Shown here in pieces: positions 1 to 6,119 of a stretch of 6,985 bases of DNA. Position 1 is the first letter of the stretch, and each line of letters starts with the position of its first letter. A model generated the notes under the pieces. It did not search any database. It saw nothing but the letters and a program-made list of their open reading frames with translations, and had not been told where the DNA came from. Origin of the DNA: Planctomycetota bacterium (GTDB taxonomy: Bacteria; Planctomycetota; Phycisphaerae; WQYP01). The position numbers and the translations under genes were made by a program. Location of the stretch: assembly GCA_021826605.1 (NCBI GenBank), contig JAKAZF010000144.1, positions 1 to 6,985 of the forward strand, in the 5' to 3' direction.

Positions 1-1
1 G

Positions 2-91
2 GCCACGCTGCGTCTGGGCCTGGAAAAAAACATACGCGAACGCATTCCTGAGATAACTGCCGTAATATCGGATGATGAATCCGGTGGTTGA
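2..91 (+). CDS. C-terminal end of a NifU-like Fe-S scaffold domain protein (5' partial)
   Basis: An open frame enters from the left edge and ends at TGA 89-91, giving 29 residues. The visible part begins ATLRLGLEKNIRERIPEI and continues to an acidic, glycine-ending tail. This matches the usual end of the NifU C-terminal domain, where a T-L-[KR]-x-G-[IL]-E stretch is followed by a helix and an IPE-V-x-x-V motif. That domain holds a transient Fe-S cluster for delivery to apo-proteins, but its CxxC motif would lie upstream, outside the window, so activity cannot be judged here. The gene has the same orientation as the next one, with a 110-base gap containing its own promoter-like sequence, so co-transcription is uncertain. 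The assignment rests on a short match and is moderate. Confidence 0.6.
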   Translation, partial: ATLRLGLEKNIRERIPEITAVISDDESGG

Positions 92-145
92 TCCAGTGCC
101 GCCAACCGACCACCGGGTTATCACCACGGTGCTTAATGCAGAGCC

Positions 146-151
146 TATAAT
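146..151 (+). promoter_or_regulatory. Perfect -10 hexamer (TATAAT) upstream of the hydrolase gene
   Basis: TATAAT matches the sigma70-type -10 consensus exactly and lies 50 bases before the start codon at 202. The expected -35 position (about 123-128, ACCACG) does not resemble TTGACA and there is no TGn extension, so the promoter would be weak or activator-dependent. A start site about 7 bases downstream would fall at the left edge of the palindrome at 158-175. Confidence 0.4.
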
Positions 152-157
152 CCACAT

Positions 158-175
158 TGTTACGCGAGCGTAACA
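158..175. promoter_or_regulatory. 18-bp perfect palindrome, operator-like, in the hydrolase leader
   Basis: TGTTACGC-GA-GCGTAACA is a perfect 8+8 inverted repeat with a 2-base centre. It sits 6 bases after a TATAAT and 14 bases before the ribosome binding site. This position and geometry suit a dimeric repressor site at the transcription start. As RNA it could instead form a 7-bp hairpin with a CGAG tetraloop. No regulator gene for it is visible in the window. Confidence 0.45.
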
Positions 176-189
176 TTTACGTCTTTTAA

Positions 190-195
190 AAGGAG
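190..195 (+). promoter_or_regulatory. Strong ribosome binding site (AAGGAG) of the hydrolase gene
   Basis: AAGGAG lies 6 bases before the ATG at 202, which is optimal spacing and fixes the start of the UPF0173-type gene. It follows a TTTTAAAA self-complementary run at 184-191. Confidence 0.7.
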
Positions 196-201
196 CACAC
201 C

Positions 202-885
202 ATGGCGGTAAAGGTCATCTATCACGGTCATTCCAATGTGGAACTTCATGCCGACGGACATCGAATTCAGATCGATCCCTTTTATGATTCCAACCCTCTG
301 GCGGATGTAAAATCGGATCGACCCGATCCGCAATTTATTTTCCTAAGTCACGCCCATTTTGATCATGTTGATGATGCTGAACGCATGGCCAAGCGGACGA
401 GCGCAATAATTGTTGCCAACTTTGAAATGGCGGCCTATTACGAGAACCGGGGCTTCAAAACCGTCGGCATGAACACCGGCGGCGGCTGTGAATTTCCCTT
501 TGGCCGGGCGACGCTGGTCCAGGCGCTTCATACCAGCTCATTTCCGGATGGTACCCCGGGCGGTGCACCGGGCGGCTGGATCCTGCAGGTCGGCGGGAAA
601 ACGATTTATTTCGCCGGTGATACCGCAGTGTTTGGCGACATGGCCCTGTTTGGCAAGTTATGGAAGATTGATTTAGCATTTTTGCCCATCGGCGATCACT
701 ATACCATGGGGCCGGAGCACGCTCTGATCGCGGCCGAAATGCTAAAAGCAACGCATGTGATGCCGGTTCATTACAATACCTTCCCCCCCATCAAGCAGGA
801 TGGTGCCGCTTTTGGCCGGCGCCTGCGGGAAAAGCAGATCAACCCGGTGGTTCTCACGGCAGGCGGAGAGTTCAACTTAGTGTAA
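202..885 (+). CDS. UPF0173-type metal-dependent hydrolase, metallo-beta-lactamase fold
   Basis: The 227-residue protein has the normal length for the UPF0173/YtkL-like group of single-domain metallo-beta-lactamase-fold hydrolases. The metal-binding signature H-x-H-x-D-H is intact at residues 50-55 (HAHFDH). Further likely ligands are H110 (ALHTSS), D140 (YFAGDTAVFGDM) and H190 (MPVHYNTFP). The stretch LPIGDHYTMGPEHA (161-174) and the MPVHYNTFP block are hallmarks of this group and distinguish it from glyoxalase II or RNase J. There is no signal peptide, so it should be cytoplasmic. The physiological substrate of the family is not established to my knowledge; related UlaG acts on L-ascorbate 6-phosphate, but that should not be transferred. 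The start is supported by AAGGAG six bases upstream. A TATAAT and an 18-bp palindrome precede it and a 13-bp stem-loop follows, suggesting a single-gene transcription unit. Confidence 0.9.
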   Translation: MAVKVIYHGHSNVELHADGHRIQIDPFYDSNPLADVKSDRPDPQFIFLSHAHFDHVDDAERMAKRTSAIIVANFEMAAYYENRGFKTVGMNTGGGCEFPFGRATLVQALHTSSFPDGTPGGAPGGWILQVGGKTIYFAGDTAVFGDMALFGKLWKIDLAFLPIGDHYTMGPEHALIAAEMLKATHVMPVHYNTFPPIKQDGAAFGRRLREKQINPVVLTAGGEFNLV

Positions 886-893
886 AGTAAATA

Positions 894-926
894 GAGCCGC
901 CTGCTGCAACGCACAGCAGGCGGCTC
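894..926 (+). terminator. Perfect 13-bp GC-rich stem-loop after the hydrolase gene
   Basis: GAGCCGCCTGCTG (894-906) pairs exactly with CAGCAGGCGGCTC (914-926) around a 7-base loop, CAACGCA. It starts 8 bases after the stop codon. There is no T run on its 3' side (AGGTTATGGG follows), so it is not a classical intrinsic terminator on the plus strand. It may work as a U-less terminator or as a 3'-end stabilising structure. Read on the minus strand it is followed by a T-richer stretch (TATTTACTTTACAC), but no minus-strand gene ends here. Confidence 0.6.
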
Positions 927-1066
927 AGGTTATGGGAGGAAAACTTGCAACTGCGACCACCCTCCTCATCGGCAAGATCAGCCTGACACTTGAATATTTT
1001 TGTCTTTTCCGCGCCAATACCACTTCCTGAGGTAACGATCCTCAATATTTTCGGATTTAGCCCGCT

Positions 1067-1070
1067 GGAG
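1067..1070 (+). promoter_or_regulatory. Ribosome binding site (GGAG) of the cobA-hemD fusion
   Basis: GGAG lies 6 bases before the ATG at 1077 and supports that start. The 149 bases between the upstream stem-loop and this gene contain no convincing -35/-10 pair that I can identify. Confidence 0.55.
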
Positions 1071-1076
1071 TAACGC

Positions 1077-2744
1077 ATGGCAAAGACCCCCCGTTTCAGT
1101 CCTGAATACCAGTTACCGGTCGCAGTCCTTGTGGGTGCGGGTCCTGGTGATCTCGGGCTATTAACTATCGCCGGCGCGCGGGCACTCGCCGTGGCTGATG
1201 TGGTCATTTACGACGCTCTGGCCAATCCCGAATTACTGGCGTGTTGTTCTCCGGAGGCAGAACTGATTTATGTCGGGAAGCGTGCCGGTCAACATACCCT
1301 TACTCAACAGGAAATCACCGCACTTATGGTGCAAAAGTGCCGGGAATTTATGCTTCAGCCAGATGACTCGATCCGGCGCGTTGTGCGGCTAAAAGGGGGG
1401 GATCCATTTGTTTTCGGTCGCGGTGGCGAAGAAGCCCAGGCCCTGGCCGAGGCTGGGATACCGTTTCAAATTATCCCCGGTATCACTGCGGGCATTGCCG
1501 GGCCGGCGTATGCCGGTATCCCGGTCACGCACCGGGATTTTACCGGTACGGTCACATTTATCACCGGGCATCAGCAGGAGGAGTCATCCGATAAATCACC
1601 GGCCGCGGATGTCGAGGATGAAGTGGCAAACGTGAACTATCCGGCCCTGGCTAAGCTCGGAGGTACGCTGGTGTTTTATATGGGTGTGAAAAATCTGCCC
1701 AATATTACCCAACGCCTTATAGCCTACGGCTTGAATGCTGACACCCCGGCGGCAGTGGTGCGCATGGCCACATATCCCGAACAGCAAACCATCACCGGCA
1801 CGGTGAAAACGATTGCGCAGCTAGCGCAAAAAGCGGCAATTAAGGCCCCCGCCATCACCATCATCGGCAAGGTGGTGTCCGTTCGCGATCAGATAAACTG
1901 GTTTGAAACGCGCCCGCTTTTTGGTCAAACCATTCTCGTCACCCGCACGCGGCAGCAGGCCAGTGAACTTGGTAATCAACTGCGCGACCTGGGGGCACGG
2001 GTTATTGAGGCTCCGACCATCGAAATAACCAAGCCTACGGACCGCCCGGCGGCTTTGGAGGCCGTTGAAACCATGGGCGATTACGACTGCGTGGTGTTCA
2101 CCAGTGCCAATGGCGTGTATGCGACGCAGCAGGCTATGATCGCGTTGGACATGGACGCGCGTGATTTTGCGGCCTGCGTTGCGGCTATTGGGCCGGCCAC
2201 AGCGGATGCGTTAGAGGAGATCGGCATTATCCCGGAAATTGTTTCCCAGGATGCCATAAGTGAAGAACTCGCCGGGGAACTGATCAGTTATTTCGGTCGT
2301 ACTGATCACACCAAAGAAACGGACCCGGCAACATTGAATTTAAGCGGGTGCCGCTTTTTGCTTTTGCGCGCGGAAATCGCCCGTCCGGCACTGGTGCAGA
2401 TGCTGCGCAATGCCGGTGCGAGGGTGGAAGATGTACCGATTTACCAGACGCGCATTCCCAGGAGCTTACCGGAAAATGCGATGGAAGCCCTGCGAAACGG
2501 CACAGTCAACTGGATAACCTTTACCAGCGCCAGCACCGCTAAAAATCTTTTCACCATGTTGCCTGAAGAGTTGCGGGCTGCGGTTGGAAAATGCCAGCGG
2601 CTTTCCATCGGCCCGATGACTTCCCGGGCCCTGGCTGAGCTTGGCTGGCCCGCAACACTTGAAGCCTCGCACCATGATATTCCCGGCATGGTAAAGACCT
2701 TGTTGGACCAGACAGTTCGCAGTACCAATGATCGCGCGATTTAG
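1077..2744 (+). CDS. cobA-hemD: Bifunctional uroporphyrinogen-III C-methyltransferase / uroporphyrinogen-III synthase (CobA-HemD fusion)
   Basis: This 555-residue cytoplasmic protein joins two tetrapyrrole enzymes. Residues 16 to about 270 are the SAM-dependent SUMT domain. Its motifs are VGAGPGD (19-25), DVVIYDAL (41-48), VGKRAGQHTLTQ (66-77), VRLKGGDPFVFGRGGEEA (103-120), PGITAGIAGPAYAGIPVT (134-151) and YMGVKNLPNI (201-210). It methylates uroporphyrinogen III at C2 and C7 to give precorrin-2. Residues about 282 to 545 are a HemD domain, with LVTRTRQQASEL (287-298), FTSANGVYA (341-349), IGPATADALEEIG (371-383), PIYQTR (454-459), FTSASTAKNLF (482-492) and SIGPMTSRALAELG (510-523). HemD cyclises hydroxymethylbilane while inverting ring D. 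Both domains look complete. A polar, acidic segment after GHQ (about 167-187) is somewhat longer than I expect for SUMT. The ATG is backed by GGAG. The stop overlaps the stop of the convergent downstream gene. Similar fusions are known in several bacterial phyla. No hemA, hemB or hemC lies in the window. Confidence 0.92.
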   Translation: MAKTPRFSPEYQLPVAVLVGAGPGDLGLLTIAGARALAVADVVIYDALANPELLACCSPEAELIYVGKRAGQHTLTQQEITALMVQKCREFMLQPDDSIRRVVRLKGGDPFVFGRGGEEAQALAEAGIPFQIIPGITAGIAGPAYAGIPVTHRDFTGTVTFITGHQQEESSDKSPAADVEDEVANVNYPALAKLGGTLVFYMGVKNLPNITQRLIAYGLNADTPAAVVRMATYPEQQTITGTVKTIAQLAQKAAIKAPAITIIGKVVSVRDQINWFETRPLFGQTILVTRTRQQASELGNQLRDLGARVIEAPTIEITKPTDRPAALEAVETMGDYDCVVFTSANGVYATQQAMIALDMDARDFAACVAAIGPATADALEEIGIIPEIVSQDAISEELAGELISYFGRTDHTKETDPATLNLSGCRFLLLRAEIARPALVQMLRNAGARVEDVPIYQTRIPRSLPENAMEALRNGTVNWITFTSASTAKNLFTMLPEELRAAVGKCQRLSIGPMTSRALAELGWPATLEASHHDIPGMVKTLLDQTVRSTNDRAI

Positions 2745-3754
2745 CGGTTCAATCCGCGGAAGTGCTGCGGAGATTCAGCCATGCCCGTGCGGTGAGAAAC
2801 GATCATCGCTGTCATCATGGCGGCCGTTTCCGGCAGCAGGTGCGGCCAGCCCGGGTGGCTGGATGACGCTGTGGTAAATTGCCGACAGAAATTTTCCAGT
2901 TCCATCAGAGCCTGTGCCGCGTGCGCGGCAGGCGCGGTAGAGTCTTCTTCTATCAGTTCGTCCCGGCTTGATGCCCAGCGGTAATTGAATTCGGAAAGTT
3001 TCACGCGGCCATCCCGATTGGCAGCGCAGATTTCCCGTTTCAAGCCATTCTCCTGATCGGAAATCCGCAGGACTGCCGTGGCCCCTTCCAGCGTTTTCAT
3101 CACCACGCCGACATTGCCCGTGACATCGGTAAAGTTATCCTGTTGGCCGCTGCTGCCGTCAATGGACGCATACAGCGCTGCGGGCAGTCCGACAATTTCA
3201 ATCGCCGTGCGAAAGGCGTCCCACGCCAGAACCGATAACGACCGCACCGCGCCGTGCTGAATATTTCGCGCCCGTGCAATCGCGTGATTGGCGGCGGACC
3301 AGTCGCCGGAAAGGAATTGCACACCGCGAAAGAAGTTTTCGGTTTGCTCAGCCTGGCCATATCCCCACGATCCGGAAAATCGGGGAGCGGTATAGAGCAA
3401 GTGCGTTTTGGGTTCCAGATGAATACTTAAGCGGTGGGCTTCTTCCAGCGTTTGCACCGGCGGCCCGACGCTTAGTATGCCGATGTTCTGCTGGACGCAG
3501 GCTTCAACAAAATCCAGTGACATGTCGGCGGGGCGGTCCAGAAGCACCATTTGCGGGGTGGTTTCCAGCAGCATCCTTCGCAGGTCGCCATAAAAAGGGA
3601 CATCAAAAATTTGTCCCACTTCCCGCGCTAAGGACAAATTGCGTTCGCCGACGACCACAATCTTGAACCAGTCAGTTCCATGGGCCTGTTTTAATGCCTC
3701 AATCCAGTCCTTCTGGATCGGATCAAGTCCGACAATCGCACATGCCACGGCCAC
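2741..3754 (-). CDS. Divergent Gfo/Idh/MocA-family oxidoreductase-like protein
   Basis: The 337-residue protein has the two-part layout of Gfo/Idh/MocA oxidoreductases. The N-terminal Rossmann-like half is residues 3-120 (ACAIVGLDPIQKDWIEAL, KIVVVGERN, then MLLETTPQMVLLDRP). The alpha/beta C-terminal half is about 125-265, including AFRTAIEIVGLPAAL (180-194) and an extended-strand region ending near NRDGRVKLSEFNYRW (246-260). Key sites are degenerate. The Gly-rich NAD(P) loop keeps only G9 (VGLDPIQ instead of G-x-G-x-x-G). The usual E-K-P is replaced by SVGPPVQTLEEA (95-106). The H-D-x-D type stretch reads LAWDAFRTA (176-184). It may bind a nucleotide poorly or have lost dehydrogenase activity, so no substrate is proposed. 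The chosen start is GTG 3754, with a weak GGGG five bases upstream; GTG 3748 is an alternative. It lies 147 bases downstream of metG on the same strand, and its TAA interlocks with the convergent TAG of cobA-hemD. Confidence 0.72.
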   Translation of the reverse strand: MAVACAIVGLDPIQKDWIEALKQAHGTDWFKIVVVGERNLSLAREVGQIFDVPFYGDLRRMLLETTPQMVLLDRPADMSLDFVEACVQQNIGILSVGPPVQTLEEAHRLSIHLEPKTHLLYTAPRFSGSWGYGQAEQTENFFRGVQFLSGDWSAANHAIARARNIQHGAVRSLSVLAWDAFRTAIEIVGLPAALYASIDGSSGQQDNFTDVTGNVGVVMKTLEGATAVLRISDQENGLKREICAANRDGRVKLSEFNYRWASSRDELIEEDSTAPAAHAAQALMELENFCRQFTTASSSHPGWPHLLPETAAMMTAMIVSHRTGMAESPQHFRGLNR

Positions 3755-3847
3755 AAATACCCCGTTTGCTAAATAACATCGCCACCGTCCACGTCCGGCC
3801 AGCGGCCCTCAACGCCCGGTGCGACTCCGCCAGTCCTCCGGCCGAGG

Positions 3848-3853
3848 ATTATA
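3848..3853 (-). promoter_or_regulatory. TATAAT match upstream of the oxidoreductase-like gene
   Basis: Read on the minus strand this is a perfect TATAAT in the 147-base gap between metG and the GTG start at 3754. No acceptable -35 lies 16-18 bases upstream, so it is only a candidate. If used, it would leave a leader of roughly 85 bases and let the gene be expressed separately from metG. Confidence 0.25.
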
Positions 3854-3901
3854 TGGTCTAGTCGGCAATCGGGGCGGAATTGTTCAGAAATACGGAAGGG
3901 T

Positions 3902-5935
3902 TTAATGAACACGCTGGCCCGGCGTGGCCCGCTGATCAACCGATAACAAAAACACATCCTTACCGCCCGGCCCGCTGGCCAGAATCATTCCTTCACTGGT
4001 GCCGAATTTCATTTTTCGCGGTGCCAGATTGGCGCAGAATATCACCAGTCGTCCGGTAAGTTCTTCCGGCGTGCAGGCCTTTTTAATACCCGCCAGAACG
4101 GTGCGCTTGCCCAGCGGGCCGGCGTCAATTTCCACCTTCATGAGTTTATCGGTGGCCTCAATGGCTTCGGCATGGATCACCCGCCCGACGCGCAAATCCA
4201 CCGCGGAAAACTGTTCAATGCTGCATTCCGGAGCCAGCGGTTCCTCAGGGATTGCCGGCGTCGCCGGAATGGCCGGCGCTGCCGCAGCGGTTGTATTGTC
4301 CTTATTCTCCTCAAGCATGGCTTGGATTTTCCTTTCTTCAACACGTGGGGTTAAATGTTCAAATGGGTTAATTACATGGGATTCCATGGAGTTTTGTATA
4401 TCACGCCAGGATTGCGGGCGGATATTCAGGCATTTCTCCACACGCGCTGCCATATCGGGCACAATGGGCTTAAGATAAATCATCAAGATCCGCCCGCATT
4501 CCAGAGCAGCCGTTAAAACGCCCCGCGCCGCTTCTTCATCCGTTTTCACCAGCGCCCACGGGGCCTGTTCTTCCACAAATTTATTCGCCCTGTCCGCCAG
4601 AGCACAAATCCGCCGCGTTACCGCCGCAAAGTTCCGCTGGTCATAATCCAGCGCAATCTGCGATTCCGCATTGCGGAATTCATTGAGCACCGGCAACGCA
4701 TCGACCGTTACGATTCCGGTGCGGCCTTCCAGCAAGCGCGTTAAGATCGGTGCCGCCCGGCTGATAAGATTCGCCAGTTTGCCCACCAGTTCGCTGTTGA
4801 CGCGGTTGCAAAAATCCTCAAAGCTCAAGTCGATGTCCGCCGGCGATGCCGACAGCCGCGTGGCAAAATAATACCGCAGCCACTGGGCATCCAGGTGACG
4901 GGCATATTGGGCCGCGTTAATAAATGTGCCCCGGCTCTTGGACATTTTTTCGCCATTGATGGTCAAATGTCCATGCACGCATAATTTTGTCGGCGGCTTA
5001 AGGCCCGCACCCATGAGCATGGCGGGCCAGAATAAGGCGTGGAAATAGATAATATCCTTGCCAATAAAGTGGTACACTTCCAGATCATCCATTTTCCAAT
5101 ATTCTTCAGCATCCGCGGCGGAGCCGCCGAGATTCTTCGCCAGGGCCGCCAGATACCCAATGGGGGCGTCCAGCCAGTTATAAAAATATTTATTCTGTTC
5201 GGAGGGAATTGGAAATCCGAAAAAAGGCGCATCGCGGGAAATATCCCAATCCTTTAATTCCTTGCCGAACCATTCCTCCAGTTTATTAGCCACCCCGGAA
5301 TCCACCAGCCCGCCGCGCATCAGGGCCAGAAGCTGGTCACGAAAATCCTCCAGGCGCAAAAAGAAATGCCGACTGGAACGGCGTTCCGGTGCCGCTCCGC
5401 TGACGGCACTTTTGGGATTAATCAGATCTGTAGGGTTGTAATGCTTGCCGCAAACTTCGCAGGAATCACCATATTGATCCGGTGCTTTGCAATTCGGACA
5501 TTGCCCGCGGATAAAGCGATCGGGCAGAAAAATATTTTCCACCGGGTCAAAAAACTGCTCAACATCCCGATGCACAATATGGCCGCCGGCCTTCAGCCGT
5601 TCATAAAACAAATAGCAGAGCGCCTCATTTTCCGGCGAATGTGTGGAGTAATAGCAATCAAACTGTACGCCAAACCGGGCAAAATCCTCGCGATGCTCCT
5701 GGTTCATCCGCGCGATAAATTGTTCCGGTGCCAGGCCTTCACTGCGCGCACGCAGCATAATGGGCGTGCCATGAGCATCGTCGCCGCAAAGATACACCAC
5801 ACGATTTCCCATCAGTCGCTGAAAGCGAACCCAGATGTCGGTCTGAATGTATTCCACCAGATGCCCGATATGAATGGCCCCATTGGCGTAGGGTAACGCC
5901 GAGGTAACCAGTATATTTCGTTTTGCCGCCGCCAT
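3902..5935 (-). CDS. metG: Methionyl-tRNA synthetase
   Basis: MetRS attaches methionine to initiator and elongator tRNA-Met. The 677-residue protein is full length for the E. coli-like class. The class I signatures are HIGH (22-25) and KMSKS (330-334). A four-cysteine zinc insertion, C146-x2-C149 and C159-x2-C162, lies in QCPNCKAPDQYGDSCEVCGK and closely resembles the E. coli motif. GDDAHGTP (51-58) and FYNWLDAPIGYLAA (251-264) belong to the catalytic core. Anticodon-domain residues N389 and R393 (NLISR) and W460 (QAPW) are in place. A low-complexity Ala/Pro/Thr linker (about 548-566) leads to a C-terminal EMAP/Trbp-type OB-fold tRNA-binding domain (571-677), typical of dimeric MetRS. A TTG four codons upstream (5947) keeps the frame open, but ATG 5935 is preferred because GGAG (5945-5942) sits 6 bases before it. 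It is transcribed divergently from the zinc-ribbon gene. Confidence 0.97.
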   Translation of the reverse strand: MAAAKRNILVTSALPYANGAIHIGHLVEYIQTDIWVRFQRLMGNRVVYLCGDDAHGTPIMLRARSEGLAPEQFIARMNQEHREDFARFGVQFDCYYSTHSPENEALCYLFYERLKAGGHIVHRDVEQFFDPVENIFLPDRFIRGQCPNCKAPDQYGDSCEVCGKHYNPTDLINPKSAVSGAAPERRSSRHFFLRLEDFRDQLLALMRGGLVDSGVANKLEEWFGKELKDWDISRDAPFFGFPIPSEQNKYFYNWLDAPIGYLAALAKNLGGSAADAEEYWKMDDLEVYHFIGKDIIYFHALFWPAMLMGAGLKPPTKLCVHGHLTINGEKMSKSRGTFINAAQYARHLDAQWLRYYFATRLSASPADIDLSFEDFCNRVNSELVGKLANLISRAAPILTRLLEGRTGIVTVDALPVLNEFRNAESQIALDYDQRNFAAVTRRICALADRANKFVEEQAPWALVKTDEEAARGVLTAALECGRILMIYLKPIVPDMAARVEKCLNIRPQSWRDIQNSMESHVINPFEHLTPRVEERKIQAMLEENKDNTTAAAAPAIPATPAIPEEPLAPECSIEQFSAVDLRVGRVIHAEAIEATDKLMKVEIDAGPLGKRTVLAGIKKACTPEELTGRLVIFCANLAPRKMKFGTSEGMILASGPGGKDVFLLSVDQRATPGQRVH

Positions 5936-5941
5936 GTCAAT

Positions 5942-5945
5942 CTCC
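5942..5945 (-). promoter_or_regulatory. metG: Ribosome binding site that decides the metG start
   Basis: On the minus strand, GGAG ends 6 bases before ATG 5935. The in-frame TTG at 5947 overlaps this site and would have no comparable Shine-Dalgarno, so the ATG is the likelier start. Confidence 0.65.
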
Positions 5946-5997
5946 AACGCGGATGTAAATATCGGTATTCTAACGTCTTTTTATCACACCGTTGTGT

Positions 5998-6023
5998 TAT
6001 CGGAAATCCGGTACCGTCCGATA
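5998..6023. repeat. 7-bp inverted repeat in the divergent metG / zinc-ribbon region
   Basis: TATCGGA (5998-6004) is matched by TCCGATA (6017-6023) across 12 bases. A second imperfect inverted repeat, GGTACCG-TC-CGATACC (6010-6025), overlaps its right half. A further TATCGG occurs at 5960-5965. The cluster lies between the two divergent start codons and could be a protein-binding region, but each repeat is short. Confidence 0.3.
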
Positions 6024-6046
6024 CCTGAAAAATCGAGGAATTTTTC

Positions 6047-6075
6047 TTGGAAATTGTTAAAGTTGGAACTATAAG
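6047..6075 (+). promoter_or_regulatory. Candidate sigma70-type promoter of the zinc-ribbon gene
   Basis: TTGGAA (6047-6052, 4 of 6 to TTGACA) and TATAAG (6070-6075, 5 of 6 to TATAAT) are separated by exactly 17 bases. This is the best-formed -35/-10 pair I found in the window. Transcription would start near 6082, giving a leader of about 38 bases that includes the GTTCG repeat and the Shine-Dalgarno. Confidence 0.5.
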
Positions 6076-6108
6076 TTAAGACAGTTCGGTTCGGTTCAGT
6101 AACTTTAA
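6057..6108. repeat. 8-bp inverted repeat flanking the zinc-ribbon promoter and reaching its ribosome binding site
   Basis: TTAAAGTT (6057-6064) is the exact reverse complement of AACTTTAA (6101-6108), 36 bases apart. The left arm lies in the -35/-10 spacer and the right arm runs into the AAGGAG site. A shorter alternative pair, AAGTTA (6073-6078) and TAACTT (6100-6105), uses the same right-hand region. The sequence is AT-rich, so chance is a fair explanation. Confidence 0.3.
6084..6098 (+). repeat. Three tandem 5-bp units (GTTCG GTTCG GTTCA) in the leader
   Basis: The three units occupy 6084-6088, 6089-6093 and 6094-6098, just after the predicted transcription start and before the ribosome binding site. 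Such short tandem units can change number by slippage. Confidence 0.5.
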
Positions 6109-6112
6109 GGAG
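6107..6112 (+). promoter_or_regulatory. Ribosome binding site (AAGGAG) of the zinc-ribbon gene
   Basis: AAGGAG lies 7 bases before ATG 6120, followed by a purine-only GA stretch. It fixes the start and supports the plus-strand frame over the antisense open frame at 6130-6351. Confidence 0.65.
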
Positions 6113-6119
6113 AGAGAAG

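Noticed and set aside
932..1030. Possible 32-codon plus-strand ORF between the stem-loop and cobA-hemD, considered as a leader peptide
   Set aside because: There is no ribosome binding site before its ATG (the GGGAGG lies inside the ORF), no run of regulatory codons, and no terminator/antiterminator pair that I could build convincingly.
1028..1050. Short stem (TGAGG/CCTCA) followed by ATATTTT before cobA-hemD, considered as an attenuator
   Set aside because: It has only 5 bp with a 7-base loop, too weak to support a terminator or riboswitch call.
2744..2757. GCGG-TTCAAT-CCGC, resembling a tRNA T-arm or terminator at the convergent stops
   Set aside because: The stem is only 4 bp, and no acceptor, D or anticodon arms can be found around it.
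3274..3666. Plus-strand open frame (130 codons) antisense to the oxidoreductase-like gene
   Set aside because: Its composition is Arg/Pro/Ala-rich with no recognisable motif, and the minus-strand frame has coherent domain structure.
2741..3754. Idea that the Rossmann-like protein is a precorrin-2 dehydrogenase partner of CobA-HemD
   Set aside because: It is convergent rather than co-transcribed. Its C-terminal half fits Gfo/Idh/MocA rather than CysG/Met8, and its dinucleotide loop is degenerate.
3769..3957. Minus-strand 62-codon frame covering the gap between metG and the oxidoreductase-like gene
   Set aside because: It overlaps the 3' end of metG in another frame and has no recognisable motif. 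The gap is better read as non-coding.
5366..5896. Long plus-strand open frame (176 codons) antisense to metG
   Set aside because: It lies wholly within the conserved catalytic part of metG, has no domain-like sequence, and reflects the codon bias of the opposite strand.
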